A stretch of 64,000 nt of DNA, taken from Diadophis punctatus similis. Lineage: Eukaryota > Chordata > Lepidosauria > Squamata > Dipsadidae. The translations under genes were made by a program, and so were the position numbers. The DNA lies in the NCBI GenBank assembly GCA_023053685.1, contig JALIGW010000005.1, positions 31,553,480 to 31,617,479 on the forward strand, read 5' to 3'. The notes under the pieces were generated by a model that saw only the letters and a list, made by a program, of their open reading frames with translations, searched no databases and had not been told where the DNA came from. Of the stretch, positions 23,431-34,918 are shown piece after piece. Every line of letters starts with the position of its first letter. The stretch's first letter is position 1.

Positions 23431-24237
23431 TAGTCATGATTTTACCATTCTCATGAAAACCTCAAGGTTGAGATTGCTGAAATCTCACAAAATATTATAA
23501 TCTGAGATTCTGGATAATTTTTTATGGACCAGGATATCTGTCATTTAAACAGATTTTAGACTTCTGGACTACTATATCTTTATTCATAAAAAAACAAAAG
23601 TGATAGAAAGATGAATTCAATAAAATAAAATAAAACTTCAACCTCATGTTGTTAAAGTTTATCTGCATTGTTTGGACTAGTTTATTCCTAAAGTTTACTT
23701 GAGTTTTTGGCTCAATTCTAAATGCCCCAATCATAAGTGAACTGTACCATTTTTAAAAAAGAAAATACTTTGGTCTCCTGTCTGTCTTTCACGTGTTTTC
23801 AAAGACTTTCACATTTTCAGATCATAGTTGGGAGTCCTGTTTGGTAGCTACTGTTTGTGACTTGTAAATGTAATTTCCTTTGAAAAATGCTCCCTTTCAA
23901 AGTCTTGGCAGAGCACAAGTACAGAAGAGTAAATAATATTTTTAGCAAGGGTTAAAAGTGCATTTTCATTTCAAAACAAGTACTGTATTCTCCAAGGCCA
24001 ACGAATGATGAGCACCTGGCTTGAGATTTCAGCAACATTTTTGGTTGAAAAACATAGTTATCTTACTTGGTGTGGAGTTGGTTAATTAGACCCATGCTAA
24101 TTGCATGGAACAATTTAGAACGTGTATGATTAGAGCACTTTCATATCTGACTTCTGTCTTCTAACACAAGGAGAAAAATAGTGTTTAAGTGTGAAGCATA
24201 CAACTCTATTACTATTGCCAACTATTGTGACTGTGCA

Positions 24238-24420
24238 ACTATAATAGTGGTCTTCGCTTAATGACCATTCATTCAGTGACTATTAATGGTTATGGCAGCA
24301 TTGAATAAATGGTAGTTATGCCTGATCCCTGAAACTACAGCCGTGGCAGTAACCCTGCAGTCATATATGATCAAAACTGGGCACTTAACAGCCTGCCTGT
24401 ACTTACAACCACTTACTTAC
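24238..24420. repeat. Diverged fragment of the same TIR repeat
   Basis: The blocks GTGGTCTTCGCTTAATGACC and ACTTAACAGCCTGCCTGTACTTACAACC (the latter split over 24385-24412) resemble the dispersed family. Low similarity. Confidence 0.5.
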
Positions 24421-24441
24421 TATACTTACTATACTTGCAAC

Positions 24442-24881
24442 CAGGAGTGGGCTGCTACGGGTTTGCCCAGGCTCGGAAGAACCCGTAGCTAACGTTATGG
24501 CCAGTTAAGAAAACCTCCAAATCCCACCCCTGGCTGGCCCCTCCCACCCTGCCCCTTCCCTCCCACCCTGCCCCTCCCAGGAGTCTCCACGCGGCCTGTT
24601 CTGGATGCAAGATAAGTGCAGGACCTGCGTGGAGGCTCAGGGAGGGGGGGAAAACTGGCCTCCCGGAAGTTCCTGAAGGCCAGAAACGGGTCCATTTCTG
24701 GCCTCTGGAGGGTCCCCAGAGCCCAGGGGAGGCAGTTTTCACCCTCCTAGAGGCTCGAGGAAAGCCCCCCCCACCCCCCCACCATGGTGCAGGAGGCCGA
24801 CTAGGCTACACTCACCATGGCCATGCCCACCCAGCAACTGGGCAGAGAACCCGTTGCTGAAATTTTTGAAGCCCACCCATG
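24442..24881. mobile_element. Non-autonomous hAT element (CAGGAGTGGGCTGCTAC left end)
   Basis: 440 bp. The ends CAGGAGTGGGCT and AGCCCACCCATG are inverted. The flanking 8-mers CTTGCAAC and CTTACAAC match at 7 of 8. The GC-rich interior has no transposase; its open frames are compositional. Confidence 0.8.
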
Positions 24882-24889
24882 CTTACAAC

Positions 24890-26990
24890 TCCTAAACTGT
24901 CTCCCTTCCATATCTCTCTCCTTTGCACTGCCTTACACTCTGCTGCCCTGGGCTCTGTTGGCTGTGCCACTTTGCCCTCTGCTTATCCTACCGTTCTGCC
25001 CCCCCTCCCCGCCACCACCAGCCGACCTTCTCTGTCTTCTTCCTCCCACTACTAATGATGTGTGCACCGCTTGGCCTTTTGCAAGCGTGGAAGAAGGCCA
25101 GCCTAGGTCTTCTTCCCAAGGCCACATGCAGCCTTGTCCAAATCTTGTGTGCTTTCTTGTAAGGCTTTGGAACACTGAAGACTGCACACAATTTGGGCAA
25201 GACTCAATTGCATGCAGCTTTCTTGCAAGGTTTTGGAGCCTTCTATAGCTTCACAAGAAAGCATCATGTGAGTTGGATAAGGCCTCATGTGGCCTTGGGA
25301 AGAAGGCCTGGAGTGGCCAGTAACTTTCCTGTGAAAGGCCAGGCTAGGTGTGCCTCATCACTAGCAGAAGGAAGAAGATGGCGAAAATCAGCTGCGGGTA
25401 GCAGATTGCAGCATGGCAAGGCAAATGGAGTTCAAGACAAGTGCAGAGTGAGTATAAGGCAGGGCCAGCCAAGGCAGCAAAGTGTAGGGTAGCCAAAAGG
25501 GCACAGTTGTGTGTCTATGTGGAGGGAATTGCAGTGGAGGCAGTCCCTTACTTTATAAAGACTTAGACTTGGGAGAGAGTTGGGAATGACTTGGATTGGG
25601 ATGGGCCTGCCAATGGGATTCAGTTAACAAGAGCAACAGGAACTGCTAAAATTGCCATCCCTAAACAATGTGGACACAAGATTTTACACTTTACAACTGC
25701 ATCAACTTAACAATGGCAATCCAGTCCCAATACCTTTGTAACTTGAGGACTACAGTACCTATAATACATATGTCAGGTTAATGACATGATGCCTATATGC
25801 AAATATTTTAAGAATTTGTAAGTAGGATACAGTATGTCATTGCTACCATCGTTTTAAAACTAGTACAAAATAAGGATAGTAGAATATTTCTTTGAAGATA
25901 GTAGAATAATTTAGACAATGACATTGCACATCATACTGAAAGAGTGTGCAGAAAGAGTGGCAGTCTAACAGAAAATTTAATTCTGTTATTATTCTGCCAG
26001 GATCTGTTGAAAGTTGCTTTTACAAAAAATAGTTAAGCTTTGCCTCATCTTCAGATATGTTGGCCTTCATACTACTTGGAGACGTGTCTAACATATCTGG
26101 AGAGCATCAAGAAAATAGAGGTTGACCTAAGGATTTTTCATTGATATAAATACATTATGGTTAAGTCCCTAAAATTAGCAAAAAGGCACAAAGTTTTTAA
26201 AATACATATGTCTTAATGCTGAGGTCAAATGCAGGAATGAAGTATGTAAGAAGTTTGTCAAAAAGTATATGCTTGAAGTGTAAAATGTATGTCTAGTCCT
26301 GAATATTTGCTCTAAATGTCTATTGGCAATTAGGACCTAAAACAATAGATATTTTGACCTTAATTAGTGAGATGAAAGAAATGAACAAGTAATCAAATTG
26401 AAGCTTAAATCTTTACCCTTGGATAGTCTTGAGAACAACTGGGTTTATGTATGGGATTCACTGGTACTTTAAACAAAGAGAACTAGCAATCTGCTCTGTG
26501 GAAGCCGAATAAAGAATTCCTCATGCAAGGAAACAATGATTCTTCTGAGAAGCCTTCATAATATGACAATGGTTGCCTGTCAGTTTGCTAGTAAGAAAGG
26601 ATGCTATTGATTCTGAAAACTTAGCATGCAAAATGCCAGCCTTTAAACGTAATTGGAAGGAATGGTCACATTTCAAAGTGGAATATGTGAGTGGGTTAGT
26701 GGCAGTCAAATGCAGAAGGCAGATGGCACAAAAAAATTAAAGAATATATAAGATGAATAATAAATTTACGGTCTCTCCATATTTCTGTCAAACTCTAGCT
26801 CTTAAGGATTTGAATTGTCTGTTTTGTTGGCATACTCTGAAATTTTAGAAGTTTGCTTCACTGTTGTCTCAGCAATAAAGTGCCACCTTGGGATTTATTT
26901 TATATTTCTTTCATCTGAAAATCAAGAGTATGAATGTCTATGTCAGTCAAAGATGGTAGTAAGAAAGAATTTGCTTGCTCTCTTTAATAT
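24890..26990. other. Intronic DNA, no gene recognised
   Basis: 24890-25500 is moderately GC-rich and contains repeated 'CTTCCCAAGGCC'-type and 'AAGCCTTGGAG'-type words, suggesting a tandemly related old repeat. 25660-25756 ends in GTAACTTGAGGACTACAGTACC, a scrap of the dispersed TIR family. The rest is AT-rich and featureless to my eye. Confidence 0.5.
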
Positions 26991-27028
26991 AGAACCCAAA
27001 TTATTTAGTTCCTTTGGTCATTGTTATT

Positions 27029-27031
27029 TGT

Positions 27032-27102
<71 letters not shown>
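27029..27102. repeat. (TTTA)n microsatellite at a LINE 3' end
   Basis: About 18 TTTA units lead directly into the 3' end of an antisense LINE, so the microsatellite is probably the expanded tail of that element. Confidence 0.95.
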
Positions 27103-27103
<1 letters not shown>

Positions 27104-27499
27104 TCAAATTTATATGCCGCCCAACTCCCAAAGGACTCCAAGTGGCTTAACAACATAGTAAATATTAAAAAACATAAATAAACATTGAAACAATTAAAAC
27201 GATTTAAAAACTCATGCATCTCCTTTCATGGCCGGCTCTCGCCAATTACAACCACGAGATCAACGGCCCCAAGCCTGCTGGAAGAGCCAGGTCTTTACTG
27301 CTTTTCGGAAGGCCAATAGGGTGGGGGCAGTCCGTATCTCTGGAGGTAGCTGGTTCCAGAGAGCCGGGGCAGCCACAAAGAAGGCCCTCCCCTGCGGGCC
27401 CGCCAGTCGGCACTGTTTAGCTGACGGGACCTGGAGGAGACCAACTCTGTGGGATCTCACCAGTCGCTGGGAGCTGTGTAGCAGAAGGCAATCTCAAAG
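27103..27499 (-). mobile_element. L2-clade LINE 3' end, antisense
   Basis: On the minus strand, 27460-27260 codes for the ORF2 C-terminus with the box 'FVAAPALWNQLPPEIR' followed by 'TLLAFRKAVKTWLF'. This matches the conserved end of L2-type proteins. The 3' tail follows to the (TTTA)n tract. The copy is 5'-truncated and ends close to the left end of the 1.4-kb hAT element. Confidence 0.82.
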
Positions 27500-27623
27500 A
27501 CTTATGATAAAGTGACCAGATTATTTTTTTTAAAAGCGGGACAGGGGGGGCGGGCCCGCCTGGGCGCCATTTCTGCGCATGCACAGAACGCTGCGCATGC
27601 GCAGAGGGCAAAACAATGCAAAT

Positions 27624-28000
27624 GTCGGCGTCCAGGTGGGGGGGGAGGCGGGAGGCCTTTCCTCGTCTCCCGCCTCTCCTTCGGAAGCCGGCAGTGGCTT
27701 GGGCTGGCAAGCGACGAGCGGGAGGCGGGGAAAGGAGGCAGCCGGCAGCTTACCTGCGAGGCGGCGGTCCCGCAGCAGCCCATGGCTAAAGTGGCCAAGT
27801 TTGCAGATCTCTGAGATCTGCAAACTTGGCCACTTTAGCCATGGGCTGCTGCGGGACCGCCGCCTCGCAGGTAAGCTGCCGGCTGCCTCCTTTCCCCGCC
27901 TCCCGCTCGTCGCTTGCCAGCCCAAGCCACTGCCGGCTTCCGAAGGGGAGGCGGGAGACGAGGAAAGGCCTCCCGCCTCCCCCCCCACCTGGACACCGAC
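27624..28000. repeat. 377-bp near-perfect palindrome
   Basis: Two arms of 188 bp meet at a single central base (27812). Outer words are GTCGGCGTCCAGGTGG and CCACCTGGACACCGAC. Reading along the arms I find only a few mismatches (for example CGGCGTCC versus CGGTGTCC, and CTCTCC versus CTCCCC in complement) and no net length difference. Open frames on both strands here are mirror images of each other and do not indicate genes. Confidence 0.95.
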
Positions 28001-28212
28001 ATAAGATGACTTACAAGGTCCCTTCCAACTCCTTAATCAGTAAGAAGAGAAAAGAGGAGGGAGGGGGTCCTCCTCCAAGCAGCCTCGCCCCCCCCTTTCC
28101 TCCTCTTCTTTTAAAGGACCGCGCTCCATCAAGAGGAACTTTCCAAGCTGGGGGTGGGAGAAGACACCCCTGCCTGGGGGGTGGGGGTCGCGATGGGGCT
28201 GCCCCTCCTCAC

Positions 28213-28406
28213 CTATGTCCTATGATGATGGTACAGGCGCTGACCAAGCTGATCTCCTTGAGCGCCACTCGCTCCGTATTGCTGCTGTCCGGGGTGGGTG
28301 CTTGCGGGGCGCTGGGGCTGTTGCCGGGCGGCAGGGGCGATTGCGGAGCCGGCTGCTGAGCCGCGATGCTCTTCCTGAGGGTCCGCTGCTGGTTCTTCCC
28401 AGCCAT
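28213..28406 (-). pseudogene. SLC7A10: Captured first exon resembling SLC7A10 (Asc-1 amino-acid transporter)
   Basis: The minus strand reads from a start codon at 28406: MAGKNQQ, then a Pro/Ser/Gln-rich stretch, then 'NTERVALKEISLVSACTIII' and G. Human SLC7A10 begins MAG-TQQ, has a Pro-rich N-terminus and continues ERVALKKEIGLLSACTIIIG at the start of its first membrane segment. A GTGAGG splice donor follows at 28212. Only this N-terminal cytoplasmic part is present, with no further transporter exon nearby, and it sits inside a hAT element. It is best read as a captured exon rather than a gene. SLC7A8 is the next closest relative, but its start is less similar. Confidence 0.65.
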
Positions 28407-28934
28407 CGCCTCCTGCCCGGCCCCTGGTGAGGATCTGCCTTGGCTTCGCCAGTTCCATTGGAGAGCTGGTGAGCCGAGGCGCATGCGCGGATCTGGCCCC
28501 ATTAGATGACCCGCAAGGTCCCTTCCAACTCTGTAATTTGGAGCAGGCTGCTGCGCCTGGCAGGACGGCTTCCTGGGAGGGCAAGGGGAAAGGAGGGGTC
28601 CTGGCCCTCGCCCCTCTCGTCCCCGAAGCTCCTCAGAGACGGACACCCCCTCCCTCCACCACCACCCCCGCACACCCAAAATCCAGAAAAGTTCCTGGCC
28701 GGGGTGCCTTTGCCTCTTCGCTCGCCCGCCTGCCGCCCCTGTGTTCCGCATCGGCTCCTCCTCTTGGCTGGCTCGCACGCCCCCCTTTCAGGCCGATTTT
28801 TGAAAAGAATGCCCTAGTCGTGCATTCCTTTCAAAAATCGGGACTTTTTAGAGGACGGGCGGGATGCGGGACAAATCATTAAAAAGCGGGTGTGTCCCGC
28901 CAAAATCGGGACGTCTGGTCACCTTAACTTATGA

Positions 28935-31900
28935 TGATATAACTGCCAAGACATCAACCTTTTTTGAGTGGGTTTTAGTCTCTGACTATATTTCATAACC
29001 TGCTTTACTGAGAAGTGTTTCTTCAGTTACCTTTGGGCAGGGGGAAGTTTGCACAATATGCTAGCCTCAGACATGGTTGGTTCATTTGTGGTGCAGTGTG
29101 TCCTGCAAACAGATCAAGTATCTGGTGCACGTTCTGTCTGTGATTCTGATGATCCTTGCATTGCCATTTGCAATGTCATGCCATTGACACAATGGTGGTG
29201 TCACTGACTTTCCAGGACAGTAAATGACACTGATTTGGATCAGCTTCTTTTGAGATTCTTGATGGCATGCATATGATGGCAAACTGGTATTTTCCTTGAG
29301 ATTAGTTTCATATATGAAAAATCATAAAAAGATAGTATAATTAAATTAAATTAACTGAAGTATAAATGAGCCTTTTGACTAAGTAAAAAGTTCCTTTTAC
29401 TCCAATATAATTAATCATCATTAATTAATCTTGTTTGACTTTTTTTCTGAGGGTTTGGGGGCTGCAGTGATTAAGGTAAACATGCAAAGTGCTCAGGATT
29501 ATATCACATAAGTGAATGGGGATCTACTTCCTAGGTGGCCAGGATTGGGGTCTGTTTTTGTTTTTGTTCTTTAAATTATGCTTGGACATACACTGTGGTT
29601 TTCCTGTGGTTTTCCTCAGTAAGGCAGTGATGATGTTTCTTGGCATCAGTGATGCAGAAGTTAAAGATTTCCCATCCCTTAACTCTAATTTTACATTTTG
29701 TCTGAACTAGGAAATATTGTTTAGCAGGAATCTGCCAGCTTCATGCTATATCCTGCTTTGTTCGGAGGAAAGTATTTCAAACAAAACAAGAAACTTACTG
29801 AAGATTTCCTGCTTTGCCAGCTCCCACCTCAAAGGGAAGAATGAAGGGTTACATTCCAAAGAATTGTTCATATCTGGGCTTATTAATTCCAGATATAAAC
29901 ATCAAACCTCTCCTTAAGTATGAAATATCAGAGGGGGACTTTTTTTTCCTTGCTCAAGTCAAGAATATTTGTAGGCTTCCTGGAAGACATCACAAAGAAG
30001 CAGCTGCTGGGAAATCTAAAAGGGAAGCTTTAAAATTCTTTAGTTTTCCCTCCCATTTTACTTGCTCCAACCCAGCTGTTTGCAAATATTTGCCAATGTT
30101 TAATCTAATGGTTAAAATATACAGTAACACCAGATTACAACTTCTCTTAACCCAGAAGCCAAGAAATATGTAACTTCTTTTCACTTTCAAATTGAGTGGC
30201 TCTGAGTACCGAATAGTGGCTATGTGCCACATTCTCAAAATAAATCCAGTGTAACTAACCCATGGCTTGCTGGACCAAAACCTTATGTTCTTATATTGCA
30301 TTTCTTGTGTTTCGTATGTAGTTATGCAAGTGGTTACTTAAGTAATTCTAATTTTATCTAATATTTAACAACATGTCTCTCTGCTGTTTATATATACTGT
30401 GCAGTGCAAGAGATTATGATAATTATAATGAGAAGATGAGGATAAATCTGCTGTAAGAGTCGTAGCTACAACTATATCTTGTGAGAACACAAATAATTTT
30501 GAAAAGTATCCCATGTTTTTTTTTAAATTTTATTTTCTTAGCTACAAGAATGGTTTTGTGGCAAAATAGTAAATAATAAATATAATTTACAGGGAGCTGT
30601 TATCCTTAAGAATATAGGTTTAATTAGCAATTGTTATGGTGGCTTAATCTTTTGAGGAGCCTATCAAAGTTCATCTGGGAAAAGATTTTAGAAAGATTTT
30701 ATATATATTTGGTATGTATGTTCATTGATTTCCCTCTTCTTTGGAAATGTATTGAAATCTTCCATCCAGATGACCTGCTGCTGGAAGATATCATACCAAT
30801 AACGCAAGTCAGATGGGCAAATAGAATACTGGAACATCAGTTGCTGTTTAAGTGTCATATGGATTCCTGCAGCAATATGCCAAAGACAAAATATCTCAGA
30901 TGGTTTACATTGGAATAGAGGAAAATGTTTTCCAAATTAATCAAGCAAGAACACAATGAAATTGATATACAGCATTGTAGTAGGCAGGTGCTCAAAGTAT
31001 CAACAGCTGCTTTTAAAAGGCTGGGTGGAGAACAGTGTACAGCATGATCAATTTAGAAAGCCTGCATCTTGGAATGGGACTTTATTGTTTGTAGGATTGG
31101 TTACTGGTGACTCAACCTTTCCTTTTGCACTTCACAAAGGGAAACGGCAGCAGAATAATACCAACCAACCAAATGTATCTCAACCTGCTATCCCACAGCT
31201 GTCATCTTAGCTTCAAATGGAAATAATAGGGTGAGTCAATCCAGAGAGAAACTTTCCGGCTTTCACTATTCACTCAATAGGAAAGTTGGAAAGCCTTCAA
31301 AAAGGAGCATGGAGGGAAAGGGAAACTGCACATAAGAATGTAGGAAGCTAGAACAGTAGCTGTAGTGTCCCTTCCTATTGCTCAAGAGAAGCATTGATAA
31401 AACAGAAGCACTTATTAAATGCTAAGCAATTCAGAAAAAAAGAAATATCCTTTCTAAACCCATACTTCAAAAACCTGCCTGAGTTGGCCTGCTTTCCCAC
31501 CTTGATCAGCAAGAATATGAGGAGAAGCAGGATCAAATAATAAAGTTCCTTTTAACATTCCTTTGTGTAACAATCCTTTTTTAAAAATGTTTTGTTTTCT
31601 TCTACAGGGATCAAACCACCTGAGAGTTGGCAAGAAAGAGAAAGGGGAACAGATTAAAATAATTTGCTTTATGTAGTATATAGAGTAAGATGCCAATTTG
31701 TGCTGGGTGAAGAGGGAATTCTTAAGATGAAGAAGAAACTCTGGTACTAAATTTTAACTTTATATTCAGGCTTAAATCTCATGTATTTACCATTATTACA
31801 GGCTTCCTGCACAAGGGAGGGAGAAGTGAGATAGAGAAAGAGTAAGAGAGAGATTGATCATAGCTCTGAATATGAATGTTGACAGAGTTGGGATTAGCAA

Positions 31901-32450
31901 AGTCAAGATGGCAGCCACAGCCACCTGACCAAACCACAACCTTTTGTGCATATCTCATGAGTGAAAGGGGTGGGTTTGATCATATGGTTTTGTCTTCCAT
32001 CTTGACTTTTTCACTGTGAACATCGCTGACTGCACATTCCATACAACTTTGCTTTCCTTTTCCTAAAAAGCATGTTTTCAGTCTTTAATGGTTACAAAAA
32101 AATATAACTACCCTTGAGTTTTTATTATCTTTTGGAAATCTCAGGATTTCCAAAAGAGACCCTCCTTTGATGTCTAGATTTTTACAAGCCTTTATCTATA
32201 AATATTAATCCCTTTTGGATAGATGTAGAATCCTGTTCTTCATTTCTCCATGTAGCAAACTGAGATTGAATAATTTACACAATGCATGCTGATATACCCA
32301 AAATTGTTTACAATATAAACCTTTTCTAGACCTGCAGATACAGTAGCAAAAACGTTTGTCAAGGTGTCCAACCATTATAGTGTCCTCTTTTCTTTTCTCC
32401 CCCCCCCACCCCTACGTCACCAACATTGTAATTAATCATTTTGAAATTTC
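28935..32450. other. Intronic DNA without recognised gene
   Basis: AT-rich sequence. Short frames (for example 30631-30918 +, 95 codons; 29814-30173 +, 119 codons) show no family motif, and no transposon ends were found. Confidence 0.5.
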
Positions 32451-32451
32451 A

Positions 32452-32696
32452 TGAACCAGTTTGATCTAATGGTTAAGGCACCAGGCTAGAAAAAGCAGGA
32501 GACAGTGAGTTCAAGTCCTACCTAGGCCATGAAAGCCAGCTGGGTGATCTTGGGCCAGTCACTCTGTCTCAATCCTTGTCATATGGTTGTTGCTGTGGGA
32601 AAAAAAGGAAGAGGAAGGTGTGTTGGATATGTTCACCGCCTTGACTTATTTGTAAAAACAAGAAAGGCGTGATATAAATATATGAATAAATAAAAT
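32452..32696 (+). mobile_element. tRNA-derived SINE
   Basis: The 5' part has RNA polymerase III boxes: an A-box-like TGATCTAATGGTTAAGG near 32462 and a B box GTTCAAGTCC at 32509-32518. A conserved middle (GGGTGATCTTGGGCCAGTCAC) and an A/T-rich tail with GATATAAATATATGAATAAA follow. It is an old copy and not a functional tRNA. The family is typical of squamates; I do not assign a formal name. Confidence 0.8.
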
Positions 32697-33508
32697 ACGT
32701 ACCTGGTTGGATTTGATGGTGGTTGGAGTACAAAAATATCCACAAGGCAAGGGGTTCCTATCATGACACTAGGGAATCATCCATGCTTGATTACCATAAT
32801 CACTCTCCCATTTTAAAACTTTGGCCTCCTTCCCATGGGAACACCTAGTGTGCATACCATTTTTGAGAGTTTTCTTTTCCCAACAAGCTGCCCTTTCCCC
32901 CAGTTGCTTAAACCTTTGTCATTGGAAAATAGCTAGCAAATGTCATGAGCTATGTCTGTGTTCAGCTTTTTTCTCATAGTATTTTTAGTGGAGAAATGGA
33001 CTTCCTGACCCAGTTGTTTGTAGTTCTGTGTGTGAGAGCTCGGCATTGTTAAGCCACAGTATGCAAGGGAATACGATCCCATGCATGTTCCAGCTGTGAT
33101 TATCTGATCTATTCCTATTCTGGGAATAGCTGGGTGTTTCCATGTCCCTTGAGCTTGCTATGTTTTGATTTCTCGCCTTTGTCTAATGTGCTTAGATTAT
33201 GGAAAGAACTTGGATGCTTGTCAAATCCTTATTATTATTGTTTTGATTTAAATGATTTAACCTAAAATGAATGGGTTCCTGCCTTCCCACCCATAAGTAC
33301 GGTATATTTGTTGGATATTTCTGTGCACAAAAAGTTGCTTCCCACTCCTTTCTACTTAGATCCATGCCTGCCTGTCCCCCCAAATCATCTCCATATAAAT
33401 GCTGGCTTTATTTAATTGCTTAATAGCAGCACATCTACAAAACTGTGTTTTAAAATTTGCAGGGCTGGATGTTACCCCAGAGCTCATGTAAAGAAATATG
33501 TTTTAAAG

Positions 33509-33954
33509 CAGTGGTTCTCAACCTTCCTACAGTTCCTCATGTTGTGGTGACCCCAACCATAAAATAATAAAATTATTAGGAAACTGAGGGGTGGGTTCTA
33601 ACTTACCTCGTTGCGGTTTGCTTCCTCCTGAGCTGTGTGGCCACACCTTGTGGGTACATGTGCAGAATTTTTTAAAAAAAAAGTTACCAAAAAAAAGCTG
33701 AAAACAAGATGGCGATGCATGTGCAGTGCCGGAAATTCAGCTTCTGCGCATGCTCAGAAGTTCCCATGGTACAGAATTTTTTTTTGCAATAGTCTATTTG
33801 CATATGGGTGGACCTGCCTGGAGATGGATAGAGGAGCGGTGTCTCGGTTCCTAAGACCATCGGAAATATGTGTTTTCCGATGGTCTTAGACGACCCCTGT
33901 GAAAGAGTCGTTTGACCCCCAAAGAGGTCGCAACCCACAGGTTGAGAACCGCTG
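33509..33954 (-). mobile_element. Mosaic SPIN-ended hAT element
   Basis: Exact 8-bp duplication TTTTAAAG on both sides. On the minus strand it begins CAGCGGTTCTCAACCTGTGG and contains the CCTAAGACCATCGGAAAAC-type hairpin, as in SPIN elements. It ends with the SPIN-type block GGGGTCACCACAACATGAGG...GTTGAGAACCACTG. The middle (about 33586-33770) is instead half of a family B element, including its intact CAGGGGTGGG-type end. The same mosaic is at 37115-37599 on the other strand. Confidence 0.9.
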
Positions 33955-34051
33955 TTTTAAAGACAAGTGCAGTTGTATCTCCTGCTAGCACAGACAATTC
34001 TGACAATCCCTTCTCATAGAAAAGAAAGAATCTAAAATAGATCTTATAAAC

Positions 34052-34118
34052 CTGCGGTCCCCAACCTTTCTGGCTCTGTGGACCTGCAGCGGCAGCGGGT
34101 GTGTGTGTGAGGGGCATT
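34052..34118. mobile_element. Solo hAT end (GCGGTCCCCAACCTTTCTGG)
   Basis: It resembles the terminal sequence of another hAT group. No matching right end is visible, so it is a truncated scrap. Confidence 0.5.
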
Positions 34119-34522
34119 ATTTGATATAAGATAAAAAAAATAATGAATGCAGCAGATGGGTCATTTTCTTCAGATCAAAAAATATTAAAGAAGAAACAAG
34201 AATGAGAGAATGAAAGTCAATTCACCCTAATTAACATGTTGCTTACAGATCTGAATTTCTGAGGATGAATTAGTATAGTACAAAAAAAGAATTTAGTTTG
34301 GCTTGCAAGTAGCTCTTTGGGAGCCTACAAGAACGCTGAAGTTTATGCATATTAAGTTTTAATCATTTCCACATTCCATTATGAAATACTGAAACATTTG
34401 CCTTTTTTTCTTTGTGAGTTTGCTTGCAAAATGATGACTTTTTTGAAGGATCATTCTTGTCAGTATATTCATTCATCAAGCATATTTTTCACTAGACTCT
34501 CATAATTTGTTATATTATGTTA

Positions 34523-34918
34523 CCACAGGTAGTCCTCAACTTACAACGGTTCATGTAGTGACTGTTTGAAGTACAACCGTATTGAAAAAAGTAACTTATG
34601 ACCATTTTTCACACTTATGAATGCTGCAGAATCCTCATGGTCACCTGATTAAAATTGAGACCTTGGACAGCTGATTCATATTTATAACGGTTGCAGTATC
34701 CTGGGGTGATGTGATCACCTTTTGCAATCTTCTGACAAGTAGTAGGGAAGCCAGATTCACTTAACACCCTTGTTATTAACTTAACAACTGCAGTGATTGA
34801 CTTAAAACTGTGACAAGAAAGATTGTAAAATGGGGCAAAACACATTTAACAAATGTCATACTTAGCAACAGAAATTTCTGATTCCATTAAGGTCATACAT
34901 TGAGGACTAACTGTATTC
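34523..34918. mobile_element. Dispersed terminal-inverted-repeat element, full length
   Basis: Left end CAGGTAGTCCTCAACTTAC, right end ACATTGAGGACTAACTGTA. Inner blocks are shared with 13716-14125 (opposite to 22441-22845). Non-coding. Confidence 0.8.

Larger units (their letters stand above)
27508..28926. mobile_element. 1.4-kb hAT element (TAAGGTGACCAG ends) with palindrome and captured exon
   Basis: Terminal repeats are TAAAGTGACCAG (left) and CTGGTCACCTTA (right), with one mismatch in 12. The 8-bp duplication ACTTATGA is exact (27500-27507, 28927-28934). It has no transposase frame. The interior is GC- and CpG-rich and unlike the flanks. It contains a 377-bp palindrome, two short CR1 3'-end scraps (about 28003-28040 and 28503-28545) and a stretch like exon 1 of SLC7A10. 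The right end also carries a smaller stem-loop (about 28796-28842). Confidence 0.88.

Noticed and set aside
24455..24742. 95-codon minus-strand frame
   Set aside because: Lies within the 24442-24881 hAT element. GC-rich composition accounts for it, and overlapping frames are equally open.
27530..28004. Long frames of 141-152 codons on both strands
   Set aside because: They are the two arms of the palindrome read from either strand, so the identical peptides come from symmetry and not from a gene.
28209..28778. Intact SLC7A10 gene on the minus strand
   Set aside because: Only the first-exon-like part is present. It lies inside transposon ends with an exact 8-bp duplication, and no membrane-segment exon is seen downstream on the minus strand.
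32452..32520. Possible tRNA gene (A and B boxes)
   Set aside because: The boxes belong to a SINE. No cloverleaf with a sound anticodon arm and acceptor stem could be drawn, and SINE body and tail follow.
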